Positions 34,420 through 42,215 of a DNA stretch of 64,000 nt are shown here, piece by piece (position 1 is the first letter of the stretch; every line of letters starts with the position of its first letter). Position numbers and translations under genes: made by a program. This stretch comes from DATJHM01 sp035493895. Its GTDB lineage: Bacteria; Chloroflexota; Ktedonobacteria; Ktedonobacterales; Ktedonobacteraceae. The notes under the pieces are model-generated. The model had not been told where the DNA came from and did no database searches. It saw only the letters and a program-made list of their open reading frames with translations. The stretch lies in assembly GCA_035493895.1 (NCBI GenBank), contig DATJHM010000272.1, forward strand, positions 1 to 64,000, in the 5' to 3' direction.

Positions 34420-35655
34420 ATGGCAAAATACGCCCTGTTTTCTGCTCCCGGCCACGGCCATGTCAATCCAACGCTGGCGATTGCCCAGGAACTGGTTGCC
34501 CGTGGGGAGCAGGTCATATATTACCTGCCCGAAACCTTCCGTCCCGTCGTCGAGGCTACCGGTGCCACCTTTCGTCTCTACAAGAGCGAAGCGTTTACTG
34601 CGATGCTCTCCAGAGCACCCGCCGTTATGTTGAGCAAGAAAGAATATTCGAGCGAGATGCTTGGCGGTATGATGAATATGATGGTGCAGGAAAGCTTCAA
34701 TTCATTGCCTCAACTGCTGGAAGAGATACGCTCCGAGCAGATCGATTACATTCTCTATGATCGCATGTTTCTGCCCGCGATTTTTTTGAGCCTGATCCTG
34801 CATATTCCTGCGGTCGTGCTGAACCCAACCTATGTGCTGAACCGGCGCACGAACTTTTTTCAGTCTCTGCCGCCCGAGCGTCTCCAGGCGATGGAGAAGA
34901 TTTTCACTTCACTCAATGCGGATATAGCTCGTCTGTGTGATACATATCATTTACCCCATTATACGATGCAGGGGCTCATGGAGATCGCAGATTTGAGCAT
35001 CGTTTTCCTGCCTCGCTCCTTTCAACCAGGCGGTGAGGATCTGGATGAGCAGCGTTTCGTCTTCGTTGGTCCTTCATTACAGGCGCATCGCCATTACAGC
35101 GGTGACTTCCCACTGGATCGCCTGGACAAACGTCCACAACTCTACATCTCTCTGGGAACGGCCTTCAATAGCCAGGTCGAATTCTATAATCTGTGCTTTG
35201 ATGCCTTTGCGCAGACCGAGTGGCAGGTCGTGCTCGCATTCGGGCAAAAGATCGATCCCGCGGGACTCAAAGAAACGCCCGCCAACTTTATCATCTCGCC
35301 GCACGTCCCCCAACTGGAAGTGCTGCCGCGTGTCGACGTTTTTGTGAGCCATGGCGGTATGAATAGTACAATGGAGAGCCTCTCGTTCGGCGTCCCGCTC
35401 GTCGTGGTCCCGCAGATGATGGAGCAGGAGATGACCGCTCGCCGCGTCCAGGAACTCGGCCTGGGTCTTGCATTGGATAGAGAGACCCTGACCGCAGAGA
35501 CGCTCCGTGCCGCCGTAGAGCAGGTCACACAGGACCCCGGCTTCCGCACCCGCGTGCAGGCAATGCAACATGAGGTCCATCAGGCAGGCGGAGCCCAACG
35601 CGCCGTCGATACCATCATGCACTACACCCAGAGCATCCGGCAAACAAAAGTATGA
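34420..35655 (+). CDS. Macrolide-type family 1 glycosyltransferase
   Basis: A 411-residue GT-B enzyme of the MGT group (UDP-sugar dependent, e.g. macrolide-inactivating OleD type). The N-terminal acceptor half begins YALFSAPGHGHVNPTLAIAQ. The donor-binding motif of the C-terminal half is VSHGGMNSTMESLSFGVPLV followed by PQMMEQEMTARRVQELGLG. Such enzymes glycosylate natural products or antibiotics and may give self-protection. The acceptor is unknown. It has its own 150-base upstream gap and no clustered biosynthetic genes. Confidence 0.9.
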   Translation: MAKYALFSAPGHGHVNPTLAIAQELVARGEQVIYYLPETFRPVVEATGATFRLYKSEAFTAMLSRAPAVMLSKKEYSSEMLGGMMNMMVQESFNSLPQLLEEIRSEQIDYILYDRMFLPAIFLSLILHIPAVVLNPTYVLNRRTNFFQSLPPERLQAMEKIFTSLNADIARLCDTYHLPHYTMQGLMEIADLSIVFLPRSFQPGGEDLDEQRFVFVGPSLQAHRHYSGDFPLDRLDKRPQLYISLGTAFNSQVEFYNLCFDAFAQTEWQVVLAFGQKIDPAGLKETPANFIISPHVPQLEVLPRVDVFVSHGGMNSTMESLSFGVPLVVVPQMMEQEMTARRVQELGLGLALDRETLTAETLRAAVEQVTQDPGFRTRVQAMQHEVHQAGGAQRAVDTIMHYTQSIRQTKV

Positions 35656-35680
35656 AAAGAAACATTGTTCCTTTGTAAGC

Positions 35681-35753
35681 ACATTCAAGCAATAAACGCG
35701 GAATGTTTGCCTGTTTGGCAGCACAATAGATTCCGCGAACGTTGCTTGAATGT
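35681..35753. repeat. Imperfect 24-bp inverted repeat after the glycosyltransferase
   Basis: ACATTCAAGCAA and CGCGGAAT in the left arm (35681-35704) are complementary to 35730-35753, with a four-base mismatch in the middle. It may act as the transcript end of the glycosyltransferase gene or be a small mobile element. Confidence 0.6.
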
Positions 35754-35764
35754 ACTTTAGCGCT

Positions 35765-35925
35765 CTGTCAAACGTCATGGCGTCTTTTCTCCCGCCAGGA
35801 ACACGCGCTCGAGAAGCTCGTAGGAGGGCGAGATGGCCGGTGGGGGGCGCAGTTCCGCTCTCGCTGCACCACGCCCCTACTGATCAGGGTGAGCGGGGTT
35901 AAAGGGACGCCATGAACTTTGACAG
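35765..35925. mobile_element. MITE-like element, family C copy 3 (best-kept ends)
   Basis: The terminal repeats CTGTCAAACGTCATGGCGTC (35765-35784) and AAAGGGACGCCATGA through CTTTGACAG (ending 35925) are complementary with a few differences. The 161-bp body carries the block shared with 16971-17137 (inverted) and 29214-29317 (direct). No coding potential, so it is non-autonomous. Complete copies are expected elsewhere in the genome. Confidence 0.75.
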
Positions 35926-36268
35926 GGTAGTAGCGGCGACGTTTATCTCCATAGGCGCGTACTTTAATAAAGGGAGAGACGTGGCGCATCGATACGGTCC
36001 TGGATCTGCAAGCTGGAGATGTGGTAGTCAGTGATGCCGTCAATTTATCAGCAAACTCACAATTCTTGTAACATATTGTGTAATTTTGTTTGGAAACAAT
36101 TCTTTTTATATTATTTTGTATTATTTTATTACGTTCTTTTTTTCTTATTTATGAATCATGGTTCAACCTTTACAGTGCTATATGCTTGCTTAATGAGTGC
36201 TTTTCTGCATATACTTGAGAGAGAAGAAACCTTCTATAAAAGACGAATCTTCTTGTAGGTCTGTATTA

Positions 36269-36374
36269 CTAGAGAGCCGATCAAGTAATCAAAAATGCCG
36301 ATAAGCTCTAGATTTTCAAGCTCAATGAACGCCAGGAATATTCCTGAAATGGCATTACTTGACCGGCTCTCTAG
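36269..36374. mobile_element. 106-bp element with 21-bp terminal inverted repeats
   Basis: CTAGAGAGCCGATCAAGTAA-T (36269-36289) is complementary to 36354-36374 with one mismatch. It starts and ends in CTAG, which may be part of the target. It sits 38 bases before the hydrolase start, inside its likely promoter region, so it could also be transcribed as a leader hairpin. Confidence 0.7.
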
Positions 36375-36412
36375 ATAGAGGCCTATTTTCTCGTTAGGAA
36401 AAGGAACATTCA

Positions 36413-37531
36413 ATGCGTATTGCACACCGTCGTTTCTGGTTCTGTGCGTTTTCCGTTATTTGTATCTCACTTGCGTTAGCAGCTGGTTTAACATTTGGTA
36501 CGCGAGTATTCGCAGCTTCTCCTGCTGCTACGACAAGTGGAGCTAATCCTTCTTGCCAATCAATCTACGTTACCAATCTCGCCCTGGCAACTGGACAACC
36601 TGCCAACAGTAAGGTCTATGGCGAGCTCTGTCGCCCTCTGCATGGTCCTGGCCATACTGTTCAAGTCCTGGTGCCCGGCCTTATATACAACCACGTCTAC
36701 TGGGATTGGCCCAACATTCCCGGTCATTCCAACTGGTCTAGCACGTACTCAGCAGTAAGGTATTTTACAGGCTATGATACCCCTGCTAGCATGGGATATA
36801 CCACCTTTGCCATTGACCGCATTGGCACGGGTCAAAGTACTCGTCCTGCAAGTACTGATGTGAATCTGGCAACGAGTACCTATGTCTTGCACGAGATCGT
36901 GCAACGACTGAAGACCGGCACGAGCATCGGCGGCACCAAATTCGCGAAGGTAATCGTGATAGGTCACTCCTTTGGCTCGCTCACCTCTCTTACAGAAGCT
37001 GCGACCTATCACGATGTGGATGGCGTTGTTTTAACCAGTTCGCTGCATAAGCAGAATCCCAACGCAGCCACTATTGCGCAAACTATGCCAGCCCAGGATG
37101 ATCCGAGTCTTGCCAATGTCCCTGCTGGCTATCTTACCCAGGCTCCAGGTGGGATCCAGGCTGCCTTTTTCTATGACCCTGGTACTTATAGCGATCCTGC
37201 CGTGATTAATTATAACGAGCAAATAAAGGATACAATGACCTTAGGCGAACTACAAGATATCGGGTCAGCAACCACAAGTACCCTTTCCAGGCAGATAAAC
37301 GTGCCGGTATTGGAAGTCGTAGGACAAAATGACCTGCTGTTTTGTGTCGATGCAATAGATTGTTCGAGCAATGCTACCGTCTATAAGGAGGAGGCTCCCT
37401 TCTTCTCCGCCCAGGCGAAATTGCAAGTACAGGTTATTCCAAATACAGGCCATGATCTGAACCTGCACTATTCAGCTCCCAAAACATATGCTGCGATCAT
37501 GGCCTGGTCGCTTGCCCATGTCGCTCCTTAA
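36413..37531 (+). CDS. Secreted alpha/beta hydrolase
   Basis: A 372-residue exported enzyme. Signal peptide 1-34 (RRFWFCAFSVICISLALAAG, cleavage after VFAA). The mature alpha/beta hydrolase has the nucleophile elbow IGHSFGS, an acid candidate in VVGQND and a His in NTGHDLNLH. Four cysteines (SCQS, ELCRP, LLFCVDAIDCSS) could form two disulfides. Likely an esterase or lipase; the substrate cannot be named. AAAGGAA precedes the ATG. The gene stands alone between palindromic elements. Confidence 0.82.
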   Translation: MRIAHRRFWFCAFSVICISLALAAGLTFGTRVFAASPAATTSGANPSCQSIYVTNLALATGQPANSKVYGELCRPLHGPGHTVQVLVPGLIYNHVYWDWPNIPGHSNWSSTYSAVRYFTGYDTPASMGYTTFAIDRIGTGQSTRPASTDVNLATSTYVLHEIVQRLKTGTSIGGTKFAKVIVIGHSFGSLTSLTEAATYHDVDGVVLTSSLHKQNPNAATIAQTMPAQDDPSLANVPAGYLTQAPGGIQAAFFYDPGTYSDPAVINYNEQIKDTMTLGELQDIGSATTSTLSRQINVPVLEVVGQNDLLFCVDAIDCSSNATVYKEEAPFFSAQAKLQVQVIPNTGHDLNLHYSAPKTYAAIMAWSLAHVAP

Positions 37532-37551
37532 GTTGTCAGCGTTACCATAAA

Positions 37552-37678
37552 TTGGAACTTACGCACGTTTGTTGATTTAAGCAACAAATCAGAGAAAGCC
37601 GTTGCGCTTGCGGAGCACCTCGACACATCTCCAATGGCAGGGCCTTTTCTTACGATCAGCAAATATGCGTAAGTTCCG
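37552..37678. repeat. 127-bp element with 12-bp perfect ends
   Basis: GGAACTTACGCA (37552-37563) and TGCGTAAGTTCC (37667-37678) are complementary, with weaker pairing inward (TTTGTTGATT against GATCAGCAAA). A T run follows on the plus strand, so it may also serve as a transcript end for the hydrolase gene. Confidence 0.6.
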
Positions 37679-37794
37679 TTTTTTTTGGCAGTAACGAGCA
37701 CAAATTCAGACAAGAAAAGATGGAGAGACACAGAACCGCTTACCGCTTCGAGAGCGTTATTATGAAGCAACGTTTATACAAGAAACGGAGCGAT

Positions 37795-38472
37795 TCAGAC
37801 ATATTCTGGATAGGATATCTCCCAGATATGCCCGGGCTCTTCGCGGGCTTCCCAGCGACGTAAGGCATCGAGCAGGACCTGACGTTGCAGCAGAGATTGG
37901 TGCGCCTGCCCCAGGCTATTCCCCTGGCGGAAACCCACGGGATGAATGGCGCGTGGGGTGCCGCCCTGCTGCGAGCTTTCAGGCTCAACTGTCACATGCA
38001 CCGTAGGGATACCAACCATCTCGATTTCACGCTGGATACCCACCGCAACCCGATGACACAAGGGACAGGCCGCAGTGATAATCACGCCATCAGCCTTAGA
38101 GCGCAGCAGAATCTTTGCCATTTCAGGCGCGGCCCGCTCATAGAGATCGCGTAAATTCTGTGTAAAACCAAAGCCGAGATGTTTATCACTCACTCCTCCA
38201 ATGATGCCCTCCTCCGCAAGCTCACGCAAACGGTCCAGAGGGAAGACACAGTTGATATCCTGGTCTGCGTCCGTATGCTCGTAATGCTCATGCGTTACCA
38301 TAAGCTGACTGGTCTCAACCGAGCCGGGGATAATACGCCAGGAATTGTCATTCTCTACATATGGTTCCTGCTCATGTAAATGGACCCCGGTCGTGGTGAC
38401 CAGCGCGAACACGCTCTCTTTCACTTCGCGAAAGCGGGGCGTATACGGAATACAGCGTTTTGCCATTGCCAT
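37795..38472 (-). CDS. GrdB/PrdB-like reductase protein, Cys in place of Sec
   Basis: A 225-residue protein of the glycine/sarcosine/betaine/D-proline reductase selenoprotein B group. The active-site region reads VIITAACPLCHRVAVGIQRE, followed by IEMVGIPTVHV; the first Cys (136) occupies the usual Sec position and Cys139 forms a CxxC. True GrdB (about 430 residues) is longer and works with GrdA/GrdC/GrdD, none of which is present here. It is therefore an orphan homologue, perhaps a different reductase or thiol-linked protein. AGGAAGG lies upstream of the ATG. Confidence 0.72.
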   Translation of the reverse strand: MAMAKRCIPYTPRFREVKESVFALVTTTGVHLHEQEPYVENDNSWRIIPGSVETSQLMVTHEHYEHTDADQDINCVFPLDRLRELAEEGIIGGVSDKHLGFGFTQNLRDLYERAAPEMAKILLRSKADGVIITAACPLCHRVAVGIQREIEMVGIPTVHVTVEPESSQQGGTPRAIHPVGFRQGNSLGQAHQSLLQRQVLLDALRRWEAREEPGHIWEISYPEYV

Positions 38473-38775
38473 AATCTTCTATTTCCTTCCTCGGCACTTT
38501 GCACATGCTCGCAAAGCCTTCATGACGTTCTTTCGTATCAACTGACAAATATTATATACCCTCGGTGGTCGCAAATTTGCTGTCAAACGCCGCTATCAGC
38601 CAATTCACTGGCCTTCTCCTGCTCTGTTCTGCGCATTGTTCTACTTGTCAATAAGAGCCTGGTAGCATAAGATGAGGTCAGGTATATTGTTTTTTTGTCT
38701 GAACCCATTTCTCTGAAAAAGGAAATGGGTGGCAGTTTGCTATCCTATTGTCTTGCTATAAGGGGAGATCGTCCG

Positions 38776-39978
38776 ATGCGTAGTAATGAGCCACTTGAGC
38801 AGAGTGAGTTGTGGGAACTATCACGCCAACTGGTCAGTTTCAATACTGTAAGTGCGTTGAGCAATGAGCAGGCCACTGCGTATCTTGCCAATTATCTGGA
38901 AGATCTGGGCTTTGTCGTCCGGCTGGTACATGAGGTCATTGATGGCGTGAAGAAAGCCACCGTGCTCGCCTGGATTGGACCAGAAGTGCCAGGTGGGCTC
39001 ATCATTTCCGGGCATACCGATATCGTGCCATTCGAAGGCCAGCCGGGCTGGACGGTCGATCCATTGCGTTTAAGCCATGATGAGCAACGCGTCTATGGGC
39101 GCGGGGTCTCCGATATGAAAGTCTTCATTGCCCAGGCGCTCCTGGCGGCAAAGGCTACATCGCTTTGTTCTCTCAAGCGTCCGCTCGTGTTTATCTTCAC
39201 GTGCGATGAAGAATTAGCGGGACAGGGGTCCGAGCGCCTCGTGAAGCTGCTTCCCGAACTGCTTCCCGATTATCCTTTGCCCGATGTTGCCCTGATTGGC
39301 GAACCTACGAATTTCGCCATCTGGCCTGCTCATAAAGGCTATGCTTCTTTTGATATTCTCGTGCATGGCAAAGGAGGCCATAGCAGCGCACCACACAAGG
39401 GCTTAAACGCCATCGAGAAGATGGCCGAGGTGATTCGGGAGATAAGCTCATTCAATAGCGAACTCCTGGCGCAGGCGACGATCGAGAACAAAACATTGTT
39501 CCCCGATTATCCCTCTTCGGTCTTTAACTTTGGCATGATTCAGGGCGGGTTGGCCCCAAATATGATCGCTGAAGCCAGTCGTCTCACCGTAAGTATCCGC
39601 ATTTCTCCTGGAGATTCCATGGAGACCTTGCTCACCACTCTGCGAAAACGTATCGAGACGGTCATTCTGCCAGGAATGCAGGCTGTGTTCCCCGAGGCAA
39701 ACGTTGTCGTGGGACAAGCAATCATGGTCCCTCCCTTGCTCTCTCCCACGGATAGCGTCTTTTGCCAGCTTCTCTGCCAGATTATGGACCAGAAAGCGGA
39801 GATTGGCGCGCCTTATGCAACCGATGGGGGACAGTTCCAGCTGGCCGGAATCAGATCGTATATCTGCGGACCCGGTTTGTTGGAGGAGGCTCATCAGCCC
39901 AATGAAAGTATTCCACTGCCCAATTTTTGGGGCGGACAGGAAAAAATTGAGCAATTGATACAGCGCTGGTGTTTTTAG
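38776..39978 (+). CDS. M20-family amidohydrolase, ArgE-like
   Basis: A 400-residue zinc peptidase/deacylase. Metal and catalytic motifs: ISGHTDIVP (His, Asp), YGRGVSDMK (bridging Asp), FTCDEELAGQGSE (Glu pair), IGEPTNFAIWPAHKGY and the dimerisation domain GKGGHSSAPHKGLNAIEKM. A C-terminal GLLEEAHQPNESI holds the last His. Closest in pattern to N-acetylornithine deacetylase, but no arginine genes are near. Start taken at ATG 38776, with AAGGGGAG 11 bases upstream; the frame is open from a TTG at 38695. Whether it relates to the peptide precursor downstream is unknown. Confidence 0.85.
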   Translation: MRSNEPLEQSELWELSRQLVSFNTVSALSNEQATAYLANYLEDLGFVVRLVHEVIDGVKKATVLAWIGPEVPGGLIISGHTDIVPFEGQPGWTVDPLRLSHDEQRVYGRGVSDMKVFIAQALLAAKATSLCSLKRPLVFIFTCDEELAGQGSERLVKLLPELLPDYPLPDVALIGEPTNFAIWPAHKGYASFDILVHGKGGHSSAPHKGLNAIEKMAEVIREISSFNSELLAQATIENKTLFPDYPSSVFNFGMIQGGLAPNMIAEASRLTVSIRISPGDSMETLLTTLRKRIETVILPGMQAVFPEANVVVGQAIMVPPLLSPTDSVFCQLLCQIMDQKAEIGAPYATDGGQFQLAGIRSYICGPGLLEEAHQPNESIPLPNFWGGQEKIEQLIQRWCF

Positions 39979-40022
39979 TCTCAGTCCTCTCAACTGAGTC
40001 GTACGTCGCTATTTTACCTTAA

Positions 40023-40071
40023 GGTAGAGAAATCTCTATGCAATAAGCTGTGTCGTAAATATTTCTCTACC
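40023..40071. repeat. 11-bp inverted repeat
   Basis: GGTAGAGAAAT (40023-40033) and ATTTCTCTACC (40061-40071) are perfectly complementary around a 27-base loop, 45 bases after the M20 peptidase stop. Confidence 0.5.
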
Positions 40072-40172
40072 GTATTTTATAACCTCATGGACTTCAAACC
40101 TCCCTTTTGAGCATCCCCGTTTCCCACACGAAAGGATAAGCCTGGTAGCGAAATCGGTGGCTTTTTCTCCTC

Positions 40173-40211
40173 ATAAAAACAGGTGGCAGCATGTATTTGC
40201 CTGTTTTTTAT
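40173..40211 (+). terminator. Rho-independent-type terminator
   Basis: ATAAAAACAGG (40173-40183) pairs with CCTGTTTTTTAT (40200-40211, one bulged T). The T run within the right arm makes it terminator-like. It may end the M20 peptidase transcript before the precursor gene. Confidence 0.5.
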
Positions 40212-40271
40212 CGCGCGAAAAGCCATAGAAGCATGAGTGGAGTAAGCCTACTGGCACGTTCTGAAATAGAG

Positions 40272-40302
40272 TAGTGCAAGGAACATGCACTATGTTCCTT
40301 GC
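40272..40302. promoter_or_regulatory. Two overlapping, mutually exclusive hairpins
   Basis: GCAAGGAACAT (40276-40286) pairs perfectly with ATGTTCCTTGC (40292-40302). Alternatively TAGTGC (40272-40277) pairs with GCACTA (40287-40292). Both cannot form at once. It lies 157 bases before the peptide precursor gene. Confidence 0.5.
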
Positions 40303-40458
40303 TATCAGGATGCATTAGATAAGATAGTGTAACGCTTTTTTTGTGTAACCATTGATTCATTCAGAGAATGCGAGTACATTTTGTGATAGCAAGCACGAGA
40401 AAGGTTTGCTTGCAGGAATGCTCGCGAGTTCTTGTTGAGAAAGGAGAGGGCCATCTTT

Positions 40459-40749
40459 ATGAAAAAGGTGCGTAACGTTAGTATCAATCGTCAATTTCGT
40501 GAAGAGCAGGAATTGGAAGTTCACGAACTCTCTGATGAGAAACTTTCACAGGTAATCGGTGCTGGCGGTTGGGGTGGTGGTCACCGGTCTATCAGACGTC
40601 ATTTCCGTAGGGCGCACTATGGGTATCATGGTGGCAATAGTTGGACTGGTTGGGGTGGTTGGGATGGTGGTTGGAATAGTTGTTGCAATAACTGTGCTGG
40701 TTGGGGTGGTTTAGGAGATTGCTGGTTCACGAGTTGTTGTTGGTATTAG
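40459..40749 (+). CDS. Putative RiPP/bacteriocin-like precursor peptide
   Basis: 96 residues. The first 36 read like a leader: charged and ending in ELSDEKLSQVIGAGG, which fits the double-glycine-type pattern L-S-x-x-x-L-x-x-V/I-x-G-(A/G). The rest is a Gly/Trp/His-rich core (WGGGHRSIRRHFRRAHYGYH, WTGWGGWDGGW) with six Cys near the end (SCCNNC, GDCWFTSCCWY). A strong ribosome site GAAAGGAGAG precedes ATG 40459. No modification enzyme, peptidase-ABC exporter or immunity gene is adjacent. The role is inferred only from leader pattern and composition; a secreted structural peptide is the alternative. Confidence 0.7.
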   Translation: MKKVRNVSINRQFREEQELEVHELSDEKLSQVIGAGGWGGGHRSIRRHFRRAHYGYHGGNSWTGWGGWDGGWNSCCNNCAGWGGLGDCWFTSCCWY

Positions 40750-40959
40750 CACGTTCCGGGTGATAGACATCAGGGAAACAATCTGGTTAAGCATCGTGAA
40801 AGATAGACAGCCGCACGTCCACACATCAGGTTTAGTTTAGCGGATGTCCGACGCTTCTCGTAAGCGTCGGACGCCGTGGACTGGAAGTATTTTTCTCTGG
40901 CTATTTGTATGTTTTTTCTCTAGAAGCGTTTGTCGGGAGCAGGCGCTCGTGACCTGTCA

Positions 40960-41244
40960 TCAGTTATCTGGTCCTAGCTCATCATCCTCCTCAAAAAACA
41001 CTTCTCGATCATGTTCATGCTCGGCATCTGTGATCCACGTCTCAGGATGAAAGAGTGGTTCGATATCCTCATCGCCATCCAGGCAGCTATTCAATAGACG
41101 CTGCATACGCTCTCGAGTCACGCAGAGGACCAGAATCTCATCACCATAGAGAACCGGACCTTTAAACACCTTCTGCTCACTGTCCCAGGAAAATCCTGGC
41201 GTGACGGTCATTTTCAGGCCGTCTTGTTCAACGGAAGATAGCAT
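40960..41244 (-). CDS. Small acidic hypothetical protein
   Basis: A 94-residue cytoplasmic protein of no recognised family. It starts MLSSVEQDGLKMTVTPGFSW and ends in a strongly acidic tail (EHEHDREVFFEEDDELG). The ATG at 41244 is chosen for AAGGAGAGA 4-8 bases upstream; the frame continues to 41274. Codon pattern and ribosome site support a real gene. It is divergent from the nfeD-slipin pair and convergent with the peptide precursor gene. Confidence 0.6.
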   Translation of the reverse strand: MLSSVEQDGLKMTVTPGFSWDSEQKVFKGPVLYGDEILVLCVTRERMQRLLNSCLDGDEDIEPLFHPETWITDAEHEHDREVFFEEDDELGPDN

Positions 41245-41510
41245 TGTCTCTCCTTGTCTTGCCATGAAGGCCACTACGCCAGATCTTTTCTAGCGGCTGA
41301 TTGGGCATCTTCTTCTTCTTTTTCAGTGTAGCAAAGGTGGCAAATGCAGGGATTGATTCGCAAAAATCCTCTTCATTCAGCGTCTTCTGTATAGGTACTT
41401 GACTTTTATGATTGCAATATGCTATATTGTAGCTAATAGCAAATAGTTATGGCCTGAAAAAGAAAAGAAAGTCGTGGTGTTTCATCACCTGTGACAAAGG
41501 CGAGGCGGCC

Positions 41511-42215
41511 ATGTTAGAGATCATTCAAAGTGTGTTGCTCAATCCAAATATCGTCTTTTTAGTCTTCATTGTGGCGATGATTGGTCTCTTCGTTGAGGCC
41601 ACCCATCCAGGTGCCGTCATACCTGGAATTGTGGGCGCGCTGGCGTTCATCATCTTTTTGCTTGCTGCCATTGCACTCTCACCCAACTGGTTTGGACTGA
41701 TCTTTATGGTGCTGGCTTTTCTGCTGCTCATTCTCGATGTGCAGCTTCCTGCGCATGGCATCTTGACGCTTGGGGCGACCATCTCCCTCATTTTTGGCAC
41801 ATTTCTCTTCTTTCAGAATGCCGCTCCGCAGACCGGTCTGCATATCCTGCCCTGGTTGGTCTATAGCATGAGTATTCTTGTGGGTGGTATTGGTCTGTTT
41901 GTGCTCTCTTATATCATGCGTGTACGTCGCCTGCCCGTAAAGAGTGGCGTCGAGGGTATGGTAGGGGAACAGGCAGTCGTCACGAGAGCTCTGCGCCCTC
42001 TGGGTCGCGTTAACTATGCCGGAGAGAACTGGGAAGCCACGCTCGACCATCCAGATAGTACGATTGAAGAAGGCACGCAGGTGCAGATTATGGCGGTCGA
42101 TGGACTACGTTTACAGGTGCGCCCGGTACCAATGCCGCAGGATACTGGTGAGCACCATCCTTATATTCAGAAGATTCATAGAAAACACAGCAGCCTGAAA
42201 AAAGGAGGCTTGTAA
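41511..42215 (+). CDS. NfeD-family membrane protein (short type)
   Basis: 234 residues. Four hydrophobic helices (about 8-30, 35-60, 65-90, 115-140; e.g. GLFVEATHPGAVIPGIVGAL, MVLAFLLLILDVQLPAHGI) precede a C-terminal OB-fold domain (GMVGEQAVVTRALRPLGRV). The N-terminal ClpP-like protease domain of long NfeD proteins is absent. NfeD proteins partner SPFH/slipin proteins in membrane microdomains. The stop overlaps the slipin start (TAATG), and AAAAGGAGG for the slipin lies inside its last codons. Confidence 0.88.
   Translation: MLEIIQSVLLNPNIVFLVFIVAMIGLFVEATHPGAVIPGIVGALAFIIFLLAAIALSPNWFGLIFMVLAFLLLILDVQLPAHGILTLGATISLIFGTFLFFQNAAPQTGLHILPWLVYSMSILVGGIGLFVLSYIMRVRRLPVKSGVEGMVGEQAVVTRALRPLGRVNYAGENWEATLDHPDSTIEEGTQVQIMAVDGLRLQVRPVPMPQDTGEHHPYIQKIHRKHSSLKKGGL

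Larger units (their letters stand above)
35656..36412. other. Gene-free stretch with three stacked palindromic elements
   Basis: From left to right: a long hairpin (35681-35753), family C copy 3 (35765-35925), a short family D phrase (about 35930-35955), an AT-rich block (36060-36240, many T runs) and a TIR element (36269-36374). A 75-codon frame in the AT-rich block is low-complexity Phe/Leu/Tyr and is not supported. Confidence 0.7.
39979..40458. other. 480-base leader region before the peptide precursor
   Basis: No ORF. It contains four hairpin-forming stretches: 40023-40071 (GGTAGAGAAAT / ATTTCTCTACC), a terminator-like one at 40173-40211, and an overlapping pair at 40272-40302. GAAAGGAGAGGG lies just before the precursor ATG. 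Confidence 0.65.

Noticed and set aside
38063..38070. UGA-encoded selenocysteine in the GrdB-like protein
   Set aside because: The active-site codon is a normal Cys codon, and no in-frame stop interrupts the gene.
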